Positions 1 to 9,033 of a stretch of DNA of 64,000 nt are shown here, piece by piece. The first letter of the stretch is position 1; every line of letters starts with the position of its first letter. This DNA is from Rhizobium bangladeshense (GTDB taxonomy: Bacteria > Pseudomonadota > Alphaproteobacteria > Rhizobiales > Rhizobiaceae): positions 2,545,001 through 2,609,000 of the forward strand of contig NZ_CP071612.1 of NCBI RefSeq assembly GCF_017357245.1, written 5' to 3'. The notes beneath the pieces were generated by a model, which worked only from the letters and a program-made list of their open reading frames with translations, did no database searches and was not told the origin of the DNA. Position numbers and translations under genes: made by a program.

Positions 1-12
1 GCATAGCTCGCC

Positions 13-213
13 TCACTGAAGTTTGCTCGCCGCCGGGGTCTGCTTGAGCTTCTGGTAGGCCTTGTTCATCTTTTCGCGGATGGAAGCCATGGTGCCGAGA
101 TTATGGCCGCAGGCCGCGCAGGTTATGATGTCGGTCTCGCGGATCTCGGGCCGCTCGATTTTCATCTTGGTGCTTTTGCACTTTGGGCACGGTAGTTCAA
201 CCTGAACTGTCAT
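13..213 (-). CDS. Small zinc-ribbon protein
   Basis: A 66-residue protein of unknown function. Four cysteines at residues 9, 12, 32 and 35, arranged as CPKC and CAAC, form a typical zinc ribbon, and the C-terminal third is a basic, probably helical tail. It lies 91 bases downstream of cobD on the same strand, so it may be read through from the cobalamin operon, but nothing in the sequence ties it to cobalamin. Proteins of this kind usually bind nucleic acid or another protein. The role is unknown; the ribbon itself is clear. Confidence 0.75.
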   Translation of the reverse strand: MTVQVELPCPKCKSTKMKIERPEIRETDIITCAACGHNLGTMASIREKMNKAYQKLKQTPAASKLQ

Positions 214-304
214 CGCTCTGCTTCCGGTCTGATGGATGTGAGGCGTTTCGCATAAACGTTTGCGACGGAACTGTCCACCGGGCGTGAGTGATGCCGCAAG
301 CCCC

Positions 305-1285
305 TCACAGGAAGCACAAAAACAATCCGAACGTCACGCCGGTGAGCACCATGCAGCTCGCCTGAAACACCGAGACGCCATCCTCGATGTCGCCGGAGGT
401 CGCTACATCGCGGCCGGAATTGTTGATCATCGGCTCGGTCACGAGTACGCCGCCATAGATGCGTGGTCCGGCGAGCTGGACATTCAGTGCGCCGGCCATT
501 GCCGCTTCCGGCCGGCCGGAATTCGGCGAACGGTGCAGGCCGCCGTCACGCATCGCGACCCGGATCGCCTCGCGGCAGGCGCTGGTGCCGCGCCGGATCC
601 AGGCGCCGGCGGCAATCAGCAGGATGGATAAACGCGCAGCCGGCCAGTTGGCGACGTCGTCGAGCCGGGCGGCGGCCCAGCCGAAATCGATATATTTCTC
701 CGATCTGTGGCCGATCATCGAATCCGCCGTGTTCAGCATCTTGTAAGCGAAAAGCCCGGGCAGGCCGAAGATGGCATACCAGAGTGCAGGCGCCACAACG
801 CCATCGGAGAAATTCTCGGCAAGGCTTTCGATCGCTGCGCGGCAGACGCCGGGCTCATCCAGCGTCTCGGGATCGCGCCCGACAATGCGGGAGACGGCGG
901 CCCGCCCACCGATAAGCCCCTCCTCACGCAAGGCGACAGCAACGGCGGCGACATGATCGGCAAGGCTCTTCTGCGCCAGGAAGATCGCCACCAGTCCGGT
1001 TTCCAGCAGGATGCCGGCGAGGCCGAACAGCGCGAAAAACCGGCCGAACACGAAGCCTGCCGCCAAGGCCAGCAACAGCAGCGCCAGGATGGCAGCAACA
1101 CCATTCATCCGTCGCTGATGGCCCGTGAGGCTTGAAGGATTGAGCTGCCCATCGGCATAGGAGATTGCCACTCCGAAAATCGCGACAGGATGCGGCACTC
1201 GTGACCAGAGCCATTGCGGATCGCCGACGATCCGGTCGAGCAGCAGCGCCAGAAGCAGCACGAGTAGGTTTTGGTCGATCGTCAT
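305..1285 (-). CDS. cobD: Adenosylcobinamide-phosphate synthase CobD (CbiB family)
   Basis: A 326-residue integral membrane protein of the CobD/CbiB family, which attaches the aminopropanol arm to adenosylcobyric acid late in cobalamin synthesis. The N terminus (LLALLLDRIVGDPQWLWSRV) and the internal segment PALWYAIFGLPGLFAYKMLN are family signatures, and several hydrophobic helices are visible. Length is normal. The start codon overlaps the end of cobC, so the two are translationally coupled. It is the last recognisable cob gene of the cobA-B-C-D operon. Confidence 0.95.
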   Translation of the reverse strand: MTIDQNLLVLLLALLLDRIVGDPQWLWSRVPHPVAIFGVAISYADGQLNPSSLTGHQRRMNGVAAILALLLLALAAGFVFGRFFALFGLAGILLETGLVAIFLAQKSLADHVAAVAVALREEGLIGGRAAVSRIVGRDPETLDEPGVCRAAIESLAENFSDGVVAPALWYAIFGLPGLFAYKMLNTADSMIGHRSEKYIDFGWAAARLDDVANWPAARLSILLIAAGAWIRRGTSACREAIRVAMRDGGLHRSPNSGRPEAAMAGALNVQLAGPRIYGGVLVTEPMINNSGRDVATSGDIEDGVSVFQASCMVLTGVTFGLFLCFL

Positions 1286-2322
1286 CGCTCAAATCTCTGA
1301 AGGACTTCGCCAAGCCGCAGGTCCGCCGCCGGGCCCGGCGTAAGCCCGAAGCGCAGCCATGCGGGCGCATAGTCGAACTTGCGGACCAGAATATGATGCC
1401 GGCCGAGATGCGTGTAAATGTCGCTCGCCCTCGCATGGTCGACAAGGGCAAACAACGCCGTCCTCCCTGCGACCTGCAGCCCGACTCCGGTCAGCACCGA
1501 ATGCAGCGCGGCGGCGCGCTCATCGATAAGCCGGCGGATGGGAGAAACGTCCGAACGCAGCAGCGAGCCTGCTATGGAAAGGGCCGGCCCTGAGACTGCC
1601 CAGGGTCCGAGCCATTCCTCGAAACGTTTGAGAATGTCTTCATGCGCAATCGCAAAACCGAGGCGCAGGCCGGCGAGCCCGAAAAACTTGCCGAAGGAGC
1701 GGAAGATCACCAGATTTGAGAGCCTCTGCATGTTGCCTGCGAGACTGAGTGCCGGAACAGCATCGCCGAAGGCTTCATCGACGACGAGAAGTCCATTTGC
1801 AGCCTTCATCCTGTCATGCAGGCCAATGAGCGTTTCGACCGGCCATGTCCGCCCATCGGGATTGTTCGGATTCACGACAACGGCAAGCCGATGCCGGGCC
1901 CCGATCGCAGCGACATCACCGACCGTATCGACGGCAAAACCCGCCGAAATAAAAGCGCGTGTATACTCGCCATAGGTCGGCGCCACGACCGCGACCCTGT
2001 TGTCCACCATGGCGACTTTGCCATCCGTTCGGGCGCCCCCACCCTCTGTGAGTAATCGCGGCAGAAGTTGGATCACCGATTGCGTGCCAGGCACCGGAAG
2101 CGGCAGGATTTTGCCGCTCCCGTAGTAATCGCCCGCCGCCCGCCTTGCCTCATCGACCAGATAGCTGTCCGGCAGGCGGTGCCAAGCCTTTTTCGGGATT
2201 TCCGGCAGAGCGGTTGGGCATGGATTGATGCCGGTGGAAAGGTCGAGCCAGTCCTCCGGCCTGCCGCCAAAGGTGGCAGCAGCAGCGGTAATGCCGCCGC
2301 CATGGAAGATCGGCGCGCTCAC
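1282..2322 (-). CDS. cobC: Threonine-phosphate decarboxylase / aminotransferase-like CobC
   Basis: A 346-residue PLP-dependent fold-type I enzyme of the CobC/CobD(Salmonella) family. It supplies the aminopropanol (phosphate) moiety used by the CobD synthase encoded next to it. Visible landmarks are the N-terminal LDLSTGINPCP, the NPNNPDGR motif that contacts the cofactor, VVDEAFGD, and the Schiff-base lysine in RSFGKFFGLAGLRLGF. It overlaps cobB by 4 bases at its start and cobD by 4 bases at its end. Whether it decarboxylates threonine phosphate in this organism is inferred from the family. Confidence 0.93.
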   Translation of the reverse strand: MSAPIFHGGGITAAAATFGGRPEDWLDLSTGINPCPTALPEIPKKAWHRLPDSYLVDEARRAAGDYYGSGKILPLPVPGTQSVIQLLPRLLTEGGGARTDGKVAMVDNRVAVVAPTYGEYTRAFISAGFAVDTVGDVAAIGARHRLAVVVNPNNPDGRTWPVETLIGLHDRMKAANGLLVVDEAFGDAVPALSLAGNMQRLSNLVIFRSFGKFFGLAGLRLGFAIAHEDILKRFEEWLGPWAVSGPALSIAGSLLRSDVSPIRRLIDERAAALHSVLTGVGLQVAGRTALFALVDHARASDIYTHLGRHHILVRKFDYAPAWLRFGLTPGPAADLRLGEVLQRFER

Positions 2323-3626
2323 GCGGAGATCCCGGCGAGATCGATCAGATGCATGTAGGAACCCGACACCTGCCCGCGCCGGAGCCCCGCCTGGCCGAGA
2401 TCGGTTCCGAGCGCATCCCGGACCTGAAACAGCCGCTCGCCCCGGCCCTCCGAAATGAGGGTGGAATAGTGGAACTCATGCGCCGTCATCGCCCGCTGAA
2501 AGATCGCGCCGTCGAGCGGCATGACGTGACGGTAACCGAGATGGCGTTTGCGCGCGGCATAGCTGGTGACGACGGGTAGCAGGCCGAGCATCTCGTGGCG
2601 CTTGCCCTCTGCATCGATCAGGCCTTCGCCGAGCACCATATAGCCGCCGCACTCGCCATAGATCCGGATGCCCCGCGCCGCCGCATCGAGAAGGCCGGCG
2701 CGGAAAGTCGGCGCCTGTGAGAGCTTGCCGGCATGCAGCTCAGGATAGCCGCCGGGCAAATAGATCGCATCCGCATCGGCAGCGGGCGCCTCGTCGGCGA
2801 GCGGCGAGAAGAAGGAAATCGCAGCCCCCCGCCGCCGCCAGCCAAGCAGCATGTGCTCATAGGAAAAGGCGAAAGCGATATCCCGGGCCACCGCAATGCG
2901 ACTGCCGAGCGGCGGCAGACGATCGATATTGGCGGCCGACGGCCGGTTCAGGCCCTGCCTTGCGATACGCAGCAGAAACTCGAAATTGCATTCCTCGGAG
3001 ACGGCGTCCGCCGCATGCTCGATGAAACCTTCAAGACGTGTATGTTCACCGGCTTGGACAAGGCCGAGATGGCGATCCGGCAAGGCAAGCGCCTTGTCGC
3101 TGCCGATCACGGCGATCACGGGCATGCGGATCGCCTCGAGCGCCTGACGCAGCATCGCCTCGTGCCGTTCGCTGCCGACCTTGTTGAGGATAACGCCGGC
3201 AACGCGGACATCGGCGCGGAAGCCGGCAAAACCGGCAACCAGCGGCGCGACCGACTGCGACATGCGTGAGGCGTCGATGACCAGCACCACGGAAAGGCCG
3301 AGCTGGGCGGCCAGATCCGCCGCCGTCCCCTTGCCGTCGGCCGCTCCGTCGAACAGCCCCATCATCGCCTCGATGACGAGAATGCGGTCGCCGGAGCGGT
3401 GTAGCGTGGCATTGGCCGAAATCAACTCCGACCGCATCGCCCAGGGGTCGAAATTCAGGCAGGGCGTGCCGCTCGCCGCCGCATGGAAGGCGGGATCGAT
3501 ATAGTCGGGGCCGGCCTTGCCAGGCGCGACCGCTATGCCCCGCCGACGCAAGGCTCTGAGCAGGCCGAGCGTCACCGTCGTCTTGCCGGCACCGGAGGAA
3601 GGAGCTGCAATCAGGAGGCCGCTCAT
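2319..3626 (-). CDS. cobB: Hydrogenobyrinic/cobyrinic acid a,c-diamide synthase CobB
   Basis: A 435-residue glutamine amidotransferase that amidates the a and c side chains of (hydrogeno)byrinic acid using ATP and glutamine. The N-terminal half has the P-loop SSGAGKTT near residues 10-17. The C-terminal half is a class I amidotransferase domain with the nucleophile cysteine in YGECGGYMVLGEG. Length is usual for the family. It overlaps both cobA (upstream) and cobC (downstream) by 4 bases, the compact arrangement seen throughout this operon. Confidence 0.95.
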   Translation of the reverse strand: MSGLLIAAPSSGAGKTTVTLGLLRALRRRGIAVAPGKAGPDYIDPAFHAAASGTPCLNFDPWAMRSELISANATLHRSGDRILVIEAMMGLFDGAADGKGTAADLAAQLGLSVVLVIDASRMSQSVAPLVAGFAGFRADVRVAGVILNKVGSERHEAMLRQALEAIRMPVIAVIGSDKALALPDRHLGLVQAGEHTRLEGFIEHAADAVSEECNFEFLLRIARQGLNRPSAANIDRLPPLGSRIAVARDIAFAFSYEHMLLGWRRRGAAISFFSPLADEAPAADADAIYLPGGYPELHAGKLSQAPTFRAGLLDAAARGIRIYGECGGYMVLGEGLIDAEGKRHEMLGLLPVVTSYAARKRHLGYRHVMPLDGAIFQRAMTAHEFHYSTLISEGRGERLFQVRDALGTDLGQAGLRRGQVSGSYMHLIDLAGISA

Positions 3627-4462
3627 GCCAGCACCTGGCCGGACTGGCGGAATGGATCGGGTTGCAGGCGCCGCCCGGCGAGAGCGCCGAGCCAGTCAAG
3701 TGAGGCTCGGAGCCGCACCACCTCGCCGACGACGACCACCGCCGGCGGCTCGAGCCCGGAGGCGGTGACAGCCTCGGTCGCCTGCCCAAGCGTCGTCTCC
3801 AGCACCTGCTGCGCCCCGGTCGCCGCATTGCAGACAAAAGCCACGGGCTCGGACGGCGAGCGGCCCGACGCAATGAGGTTGGCGCTGATCTGGGCGATAT
3901 GCTTCATCGCCATGTACATGACGATCACGGGCGACCCCTTGCCGATCGCTTCCCAGTCTATTCGATCAGGTACGATACCGGAGGAATCATGGCCGGTGAG
4001 AAACGTCACCGTATGATTGACCTCGCGATGCGTCACCGGAATGCCGGCATAGGCAAGCCCGCCGATACCGGCGGTGATGCCGGGCACGATGCGGAACGGT
4101 ATATTATGCTCGACCAGCATCAGCGCCTCTTCGCCGCCGCGGCCGAAGACGAAGGGATCGCCACCCTTCAACCGCAGCACCCGCTTGCCGGCACGCGCCA
4201 ACTCCACCAGCCGCAGCGAAATATCGCGCTGTTTCGCCGAGGGCTTGCCGCCGCGTTTGCCGGCATATTCGAGTTCGGCGCCGGGGTGCGCGAGCCTAAG
4301 ACAGTCCTCATTGACCAGCGCGTCATGGACGATCACATCGGCCTCGGCGAGCCCCTTGGCGGCCAGGAGCGTCAGCAGGCCCGGATCACCCGGACCGGCC
4401 CCGACGAGCCAGACGCTGCCCGGCTCCAAGGCCGGCAAATGGGAGAATGTGCTATTAAACAT
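3623..4462 (-). CDS. cobA: Uroporphyrinogen-III C-methyltransferase CobA
   Basis: A 279-residue SAM-dependent methyltransferase that converts uroporphyrinogen III to precorrin-2, the entry step into corrin synthesis. The SAM-binding loop VGAGPGDPGLL is at residues 20-30, and the family signatures RLKGGDPFVFGRGGEE and GITAGIGGLAYAGIPVTHR are present. It has no CysG-type dehydrogenase/chelatase domain. First gene of the cobA-cobB-cobC-cobD operon. The 332-base leader contains no B12 box that I can recognise, so control by the riboswitch found at cobP does not obviously extend here. Confidence 0.95.
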   Translation of the reverse strand: MFNSTFSHLPALEPGSVWLVGAGPGDPGLLTLLAAKGLAEADVIVHDALVNEDCLRLAHPGAELEYAGKRGGKPSAKQRDISLRLVELARAGKRVLRLKGGDPFVFGRGGEEALMLVEHNIPFRIVPGITAGIGGLAYAGIPVTHREVNHTVTFLTGHDSSGIVPDRIDWEAIGKGSPVIVMYMAMKHIAQISANLIASGRSPSEPVAFVCNAATGAQQVLETTLGQATEAVTASGLEPPAVVVVGEVVRLRASLDWLGALAGRRLQPDPFRQSGQVLA

Positions 4463-4794
4463 TTTGTTGATCTAGGCCCAGCAAGGACCAAGGTCAACGC
4501 CGCCTGCAGCACCTCACTTGAAGTTGCTGAGATGAGGATGAATCAATTTGTAAACAAGCGGATTCGAGATCGCAGCAAAGCGCCGCAACAACATGAATGT
4601 ATTATGACATCGTCCAAACGAGACCGCCTACAGCACGGAGTGCTAACAGAGTCGTCCAACTCCCCCTCGTGATGCTCGGGCTTGTCCCGAGCATCTGCGG
4701 CGGCCGCACCGAAATCTAGGCGCAAGACCGAGTGTGACGCCACGAAAAAAGCAAGCCGAAAGTTGACGCCTGCTGCAATCAGCCTGCGAGACAC
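4463..4794. other. Intergenic region between cobA and nucleoside hydrolase
   Basis: This 332-base stretch should hold the cobA promoter (minus strand) and the 3' end of the nucleoside hydrolase transcript. The one clear structure is a hairpin at 4671-4695. No B12 box and no convincing small ORF were seen. Confidence 0.5.
4671..4695 (-). terminator. Perfect hairpin downstream of nucleoside hydrolase
   Basis: GATGCTCGGG, five loop bases (CTTGT), then CCCGAGCATC: a perfect 10-bp inverted repeat about 100 bases beyond the hydrolase stop codon. There is no clear T-run, so it may be a repeated palindrome or RNA-stabilising hairpin rather than an intrinsic terminator. Confidence 0.5.
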
Positions 4795-5745
4795 TCAGCC
4801 GCGAAGCAGCGTACCGCGGATCAGGTTGAGGACCTTTTCCGACTCGATGCCGGTGGTGACGATATGGCTCGGCAGGCCATCCCAATCGCCCGGCGGGAAC
4901 CGGCGACCGTCCGGCTTGACGATCGTCTGGCCATCGGCAATGCCGCCGCAGACGACACGCACCGCACCCGATATGGACGAGAACAGCTCCGGCGCCACAA
5001 CGTAGACTGCGGCGCAGCTGTCATGCACCATCATGCCGTCCTCGACCGCATGCTTGTAAAAGTCGATGTAGGACTGGGAGAGTGCATCGAGCAGTTTCAC
5101 GGCACCATCTCCCTCGGTCGCCATCCTGCCGAGATAACTGCGGCTCATGGTGGTGATCGAGGTGACGTCGAGGCCGATGACGGCCACCTTCCAAGGCGCG
5201 GTCATGACGATGTCGGCGGCTTCGGGATCCCCGTGAATATTGGCCTCGGCGACCGGCGAGACATTGCCGGGTACATAGAAATTGCCACCCATGATGACGA
5301 CGTCCTTGACCAGGGTCGCAATCTCTGGATCCACCTTCAACGCCATCGCCAGATTAGTCATCCGCCCCACCGCGACCAGGCGCACCTCGCCTGGATGGGC
5401 GCGCACGGTGTCGATGATAAAGCGGTGCGCCGGGCGCGGATCTAGCGGCAAGTCGATCGTCTTTGGTACCTCGATATCGCCGAGGCCGTTGTCGCCATGC
5501 ACCATGGAAGGCCATTCCCGCTCGGCGCGCGTGGCGTCGATGGTGACGCCGGCGCCTTTGGCGACGGGCGCCGGAATGTTCCATTCGCGTTTGAGGAAGA
5601 GTGCATTGCGCGTCGTCGTCTCGACCGATGCATTGCCGAAGACTGTGGTGATGCCGATCAGATCGATTTCGGGGTGGCGATGCAGGAAGAGAAGCGCCAT
5701 GGCGTCGTCAACGCCCGGGTCAGTGTCATAAATGACCTTGTGCAT
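4795..5745 (-). CDS. Inosine/uridine-preferring nucleoside hydrolase (IunH family)
   Basis: A 316-residue nucleoside hydrolase that cleaves the N-glycosidic bond of ribonucleosides. The calcium-binding Asp cluster DTDPGVDD is at residues 7-14, and the catalytic-region histidine motif MVHDSCAAVYVV is near residues 240-250, both intact. Length is normal. It begins 69 bases downstream of the cobE stop on the same strand, so it may share the cobE transcript. A link to cobalamin, for example salvage of a lower-ligand base, is possible but is inference from position only. Confidence 0.9.
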   Translation of the reverse strand: MHKVIYDTDPGVDDAMALLFLHRHPEIDLIGITTVFGNASVETTTRNALFLKREWNIPAPVAKGAGVTIDATRAEREWPSMVHGDNGLGDIEVPKTIDLPLDPRPAHRFIIDTVRAHPGEVRLVAVGRMTNLAMALKVDPEIATLVKDVVIMGGNFYVPGNVSPVAEANIHGDPEAADIVMTAPWKVAVIGLDVTSITTMSRSYLGRMATEGDGAVKLLDALSQSYIDFYKHAVEDGMMVHDSCAAVYVVAPELFSSISGAVRVVCGGIADGQTIVKPDGRRFPPGDWDGLPSHIVTTGIESEKVLNLIRGTLLRG

Positions 5746-5814
5746 GATATGTCCTCTAGATGTGAATCGCGAGGCTGCCGGTTGGCGCCGCGAATTGCCG
5801 CACCATAGCGACGA

Positions 5815-6234
5815 TCAGGCTTTCCGCAACCCGCCGCGGGCGACGGCCGCCGTCGCCCGCGGCGATTTGATTTTGCCAAGCACCAATTCGGCATCGTCGC
5901 CGATCGCCGCAAGCGCTGCGGCTTCCGCAACGCCATGGCAGCCGACGCGAGCAAAGACGACAGCCGATGGGTTTTTAAGCCGCGGCGTTTCCCGCTCCAG
6001 CCGCGGCGCGTCGAAAAATACGACCGGCACGGCAAAATGCCTGACGACCGCCAGGATTGCCGCCTCCTGCCGCCGGCTGCCGATGGAAGCAATGGCGGCG
6101 AGCTCGTCCGCACCGATCCCGACCGCCTCGAGCGCCTCGACGGCGAGCGCCAACACCTCCGCAGGCGGCGTCCCGCGCTCGCAGCCAAGCCCGAGCACAT
6201 GGCGTCTTGCCGTGCCGAAAGAAATGTCGCTCAT
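5815..6234 (-). CDS. cobE: Cobalamin biosynthesis protein CobE (CbiG C-terminal-like)
   Basis: A 139-residue protein matching the C-terminal CbiG/CobE domain, an accessory component of the aerobic corrin pathway. The LGLGCERGTPPAEVLALAVE motif is near residues 14-33. The longer frame upstream runs antisense through the TSUP permease gene and is rejected; the ATG at 6234 gives the expected family length. The last 20 or so codons contain a perfect 14-bp inverted repeat (5833-5863), which supplies the unusual basic C terminus. Divergent from the permease gene, with about 100 bases between them. Confidence 0.88.
   Translation of the reverse strand: MSDISFGTARRHVLGLGCERGTPPAEVLALAVEALEAVGIGADELAAIASIGSRRQEAAILAVVRHFAVPVVFFDAPRLERETPRLKNPSAVVFARVGCHGVAEAAALAAIGDDAELVLGKIKSPRATAAVARGGLRKA
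5833..5863. repeat. Perfect 14-bp inverted repeat in the cobE 3' end
   Basis: GCCGCGGGCGACGG, loop CCG, then its exact reverse complement, inside the cobE coding sequence about 20 bases before the stop codon. It could form a very stable RNA hairpin, either as a transcription attenuator or as a relic of a palindromic insertion. Confidence 0.75.
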
Positions 6235-6333
6235 GGAAGCAGCCGAATGTGCCCTTGCTCTGTCCTTGCAGCCATTGCAGCTTGGAGAGGGAAATGCAAC
6301 AAGACCGGCTGAAAGACCTTCTGGAATAGTATC

Positions 6334-7119
6334 TTGCCTGATATTGCCCTCCATCTGCTTCTGCTGCTCTGCGCGGCTGCCTTCTTTGCCGGTTTCGTCG
6401 ATGCAATTGCCGGCGGCGGCGGTCTCATCACCGTTCCCGCCATGCTGATCGCCGGCATTCCGCCGCTGCAGACGCTCGGGACCAACAAGGTGCAATCGAT
6501 CTTCGGCGCCGCGTCCGCCACGCTCGCCTATGCCCGCAAGGGCCATGTGGAGCTTGCCGAACAGCTGCCGATGGCGCTCATGGCCGTCATGGGCGGCGCT
6601 CTTGGCGCCGCTCTTGCCACGATCGTACCCGGACAGGTGCTTCAAGCGATCATGCCGGTGCTGCTGCTGGCGATCGCGATCTTCTTTGCCGTCAAGCCAA
6701 ATCTCAATGACCTCGACAAACACCGACTCATCACGCCCTTCGCATTCGGCTTGATGCTGGTGCCCGCCATCGGCTTCTACGACGGCGTCTTCGGCCCCGG
6801 CACTGGTTCTTTTTTCATGCTCGCCTTCGTCACGCTCGCCGGCTTCGGCGTGTTGAAGGCAACCGCCCATACCAAGCTTCTCAATTTCGGCTCCAATTTC
6901 GGCGCGCTGATCGTCTTTGCAAGCTTCGGCGCGATCCTCTGGAAGATCGGCCTGTTAATGGGCGTCTGCCAGTTCCTCGGCGCACAATTGGGCTCACGGC
7001 TCGCCATGCGCATCGGCGCAAAGCTGATCAAGCCGTTGCTCGTAATCGTCTGCGTCGCTTTGGCGGTTAAGCTGCTCGCCGATCCCACAAATCCGCTGCG
7101 GGTTTGGCTTGGTATCTGA
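6334..7119 (+). CDS. TSUP (TauE/SafE, DUF81) family permease
   Basis: A 261-residue integral membrane protein with about eight hydrophobic segments and the family signature GFVDAIAGGGGLITVPAM at residues 20-37, mirrored by GFYDGVFGPGTGSFFMLAF in the second half. The repeat of this motif reflects the internal duplication of TSUP proteins, which move sulfite, sulfonates or other small anions. The predicted start is a TTG codon (6334). It is divergent from cobE inside the cobalamin region. A substrate cannot be assigned from sequence. Confidence 0.88.
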   Translation: MPDIALHLLLLLCAAAFFAGFVDAIAGGGGLITVPAMLIAGIPPLQTLGTNKVQSIFGAASATLAYARKGHVELAEQLPMALMAVMGGALGAALATIVPGQVLQAIMPVLLLAIAIFFAVKPNLNDLDKHRLITPFAFGLMLVPAIGFYDGVFGPGTGSFFMLAFVTLAGFGVLKATAHTKLLNFGSNFGALIVFASFGAILWKIGLLMGVCQFLGAQLGSRLAMRIGAKLIKPLLVIVCVALAVKLLADPTNPLRVWLGI

Positions 7120-7230
7120 GCCAGCGCCCCACCGTCTTCCATTACCTCGGGCGTAATTGATAGGGTGCACCGCCTTCCCACATGATCGACCTGCCCGGAA
7201 CTGACGGGCGATCAAAAGGAGATGGACCCG

Positions 7231-7599
7231 ATGAATGATGCAAAGAACAAAGCCGAGCGCTACCTCGCCATCTGGAACGAGACGGATGGCGCTCGCCGCC
7301 GCGCCCTCATCGCCGAGAGCTGGGCGGAAGCAGCCACATATGTCGATCCGCTGATGCGCGGCGAAGGTCGTGAGCAGATCAATGCGCTGGTCGAGGCCGT
7401 GCAAAGCCGCTTCCCCGGCTTCCGCTTCGAACTGATCGGCGCGGCCGACGGCTATGGCGATAATCTGCGCTTTTCCTGGGGGCTCGGGCCTGAAAACGGC
7501 GAAGCGGTGATCAAGGGCACGGATTTCGCCGAACTCGACGGCGGCAAGCTGAAATCCGTGCGCGGCTTCATCGACCAATTGCCGGCAGCCGCCGGATGA
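7231..7599 (+). CDS. NTF2-like / SnoaL-like domain protein
   Basis: A 122-residue single-domain protein of the SnoaL/NTF2-like fold (YLAIWNETDGARRRALIAES near the N terminus). Such proteins bind small molecules or act as isomerases or hydrolases; no activity can be assigned. I prefer the ATG at 7231 over the ATG at 7222 because AAGGAG at 7216-7221 lies 9 bases before 7231 but touches 7222. Its stop overlaps the next gene's start by 4 bases (ATGA), so it is co-translated with the XRE regulator. Confidence 0.8.
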   Translation: MNDAKNKAERYLAIWNETDGARRRALIAESWAEAATYVDPLMRGEGREQINALVEAVQSRFPGFRFELIGAADGYGDNLRFSWGLGPENGEAVIKGTDFAELDGGKLKSVRGFIDQLPAAAG

Positions 7600-8423
7600 C
7601 GCCGGCCGCCCGCTCTCTCGGAGATTACCTGCGCGAATGGCGTCAGCGCCGGCGCATGAGCCAACTCGACCTGGCGCTGGAGGCGGAGATCTCGCAACGG
7701 CATCTGAGCTTCATCGAAAGCGGGCGCGCGACACCCAGCCGCGAAATGCTGCTGCATCTTGCCGAACGGCTGGAAGTGCCGCTCCGCGAAAGAAACCCGC
7801 TGCTGCTGGCGGCGGGTTTTGCCCCCATTTTTGCCGAACGCAAGCTTGATGATCCTGCCCTTGAGGCGGCGCGGCGCGCCGTCGACATGGTGCTGAAGGG
7901 GCACGAGCCGTTCCCGGCGCTGGCCGTCGACCGCCACTGGACCCTCGTCACGGCCAACGCCGCCATCGCTCGCTTGCTCTCAGGCATTGTCGATCAGTCG
8001 CTGCTCACGCCGCCCGTCAATGTCCTGCGCATCAGCCTGCACCCGCAGGGATTGGCGTCACATATCGTCAATCACTCTGAGTGGCGCAGCCACCTCCTCG
8101 ATAGGTTGCGTCAGCAGATAGCGGCCTCGGGCGATCCCATCCTGGAAACGCTGTTGAAGGAGCTGCGGTCCTATCCGGTTTCGGAACGGCCCGGCGAAAA
8201 CCACCCCGACTATGCCGGTATCGCAGTTCCTCTCCGGCTTTCGACCAAAGCTGGGCTCCTATCGCTAATCTCAACAACGACTGTCTTCGGCACGCCTGTC
8301 GATATCACCTTGTCGGAACTTGCGGTCGAATCCTTCTTTCCGGCGGATGAGGAAACGGCCGCGATCCTGCGCAGCCAGGGCTCAGCTGACGGCTTTAAAA
8401 CTCCACGCCCGCCTGGCCCTTGA
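7596..8423 (+). CDS. XRE-family regulator with MmyB-like ligand domain
   Basis: A 275-residue regulator. Residues about 7-60 form a helix-turn-helix of the Cro/XRE type (RRRMSQLDLALEAEISQRHL, then SFIESGRATPSREML). The rest matches the MmyB/MLTR-type ligand-binding domain common to single-component XRE regulators in actinobacteria and proteobacteria (LAVDRHWTLVTANAAI; ESFFPADEET). It overlaps the NTF2-like gene by 4 bases and probably controls that gene or a divergent target. The 3' end converges with cobO and overlaps it by 29 bases on the opposite strand. Confidence 0.87.
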   Translation: MTPAARSLGDYLREWRQRRRMSQLDLALEAEISQRHLSFIESGRATPSREMLLHLAERLEVPLRERNPLLLAAGFAPIFAERKLDDPALEAARRAVDMVLKGHEPFPALAVDRHWTLVTANAAIARLLSGIVDQSLLTPPVNVLRISLHPQGLASHIVNHSEWRSHLLDRLRQQIAASGDPILETLLKELRSYPVSERPGENHPDYAGIAVPLRLSTKAGLLSLISTTTVFGTPVDITLSELAVESFFPADEETAAILRSQGSADGFKTPRPPGP

Positions 8424-9033
8424 TGCCGGAGCGGAAGGGGTGTTTGACGAGTTCCATCTCCGTCACCAGATCGGCGATCTCGATCAGTTCCTCCTTGGCG
8501 TTGCGCCCCGTCAGCACGACATGCGTCATATGAGGCTTTTCGCTCTTCAGGAAGGCGACGACCTCGTTGATGTCGAGATAGTCGTAGCGCAGCGCGATGT
8601 TGATCTCATCGAGCAGCACCATGGAATTGCGTTCGTCGCGGATCAGCTCCTTGGCCTTGTCCCAGGCGGCCGAGGCGGCTGCGATGTCGCGGGCGCGATC
8701 CTGCGTCTCCCAGGTGAACCCCTCACCCATGGTGTGGAACTGGCAGAGATCGGAAAAATGCTTTTCGATCAGGTCGCGCTCGCCGGTCCACATTGCGCCC
8801 TTGATGAACTGCACGACGGCTGACGGCTTGCCATGCGCGATGTGGCGGAAGATCATGCCGAAGGCTGCCGACGATTTGCCCTTGCCCTTGCCGGTATGGA
8901 CGATGACCAGGCCCTTGCCATCGGTCTTCGTCGCCATGATCTTGTCGCGCGCGGCCTTCTTCTTCGCCATCTTCTCGGCGTGGCGCACATCGTCCTTGCC
9001 GCCTGGGTCGTTGTCCGTGGTCTCGTCGCTCAT
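8395..9033 (-). CDS. cobO: Cob(I)yrinic acid a,c-diamide adenosyltransferase CobO
   Basis: A 212-residue CobO/BtuR/CobA-type corrinoid adenosyltransferase, which transfers the adenosyl group of ATP to cobalt. The modified P-loop HTGKGKGKSSAAFG is at residues 46-59, and LDEINIALRYDYL is the second family signature. The N-terminal 35 residues are charged. It overlaps cobN by 4 bases and is the last gene of the riboswitch-led cobP-cobW-cobN-cobO operon. Confidence 0.95.
   Translation of the reverse strand: MSDETTDNDPGGKDDVRHAEKMAKKKAARDKIMATKTDGKGLVIVHTGKGKGKSSAAFGMIFRHIAHGKPSAVVQFIKGAMWTGERDLIEKHFSDLCQFHTMGEGFTWETQDRARDIAAASAAWDKAKELIRDERNSMVLLDEINIALRYDYLDINEVVAFLKSEKPHMTHVVLTGRNAKEELIEIADLVTEMELVKHPFRSGIKGQAGVEF

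Noticed and set aside
4463..4794. Cobalamin riboswitch upstream of cobA
   Set aside because: No B12 box, GCCACTG or CCCCGCNACTGT motif found on either strand.
5815..6870. 351-residue version of CobE
   Set aside because: The first 212 residues are antisense to the TSUP permease gene; the domain begins at MSDIS (6234).
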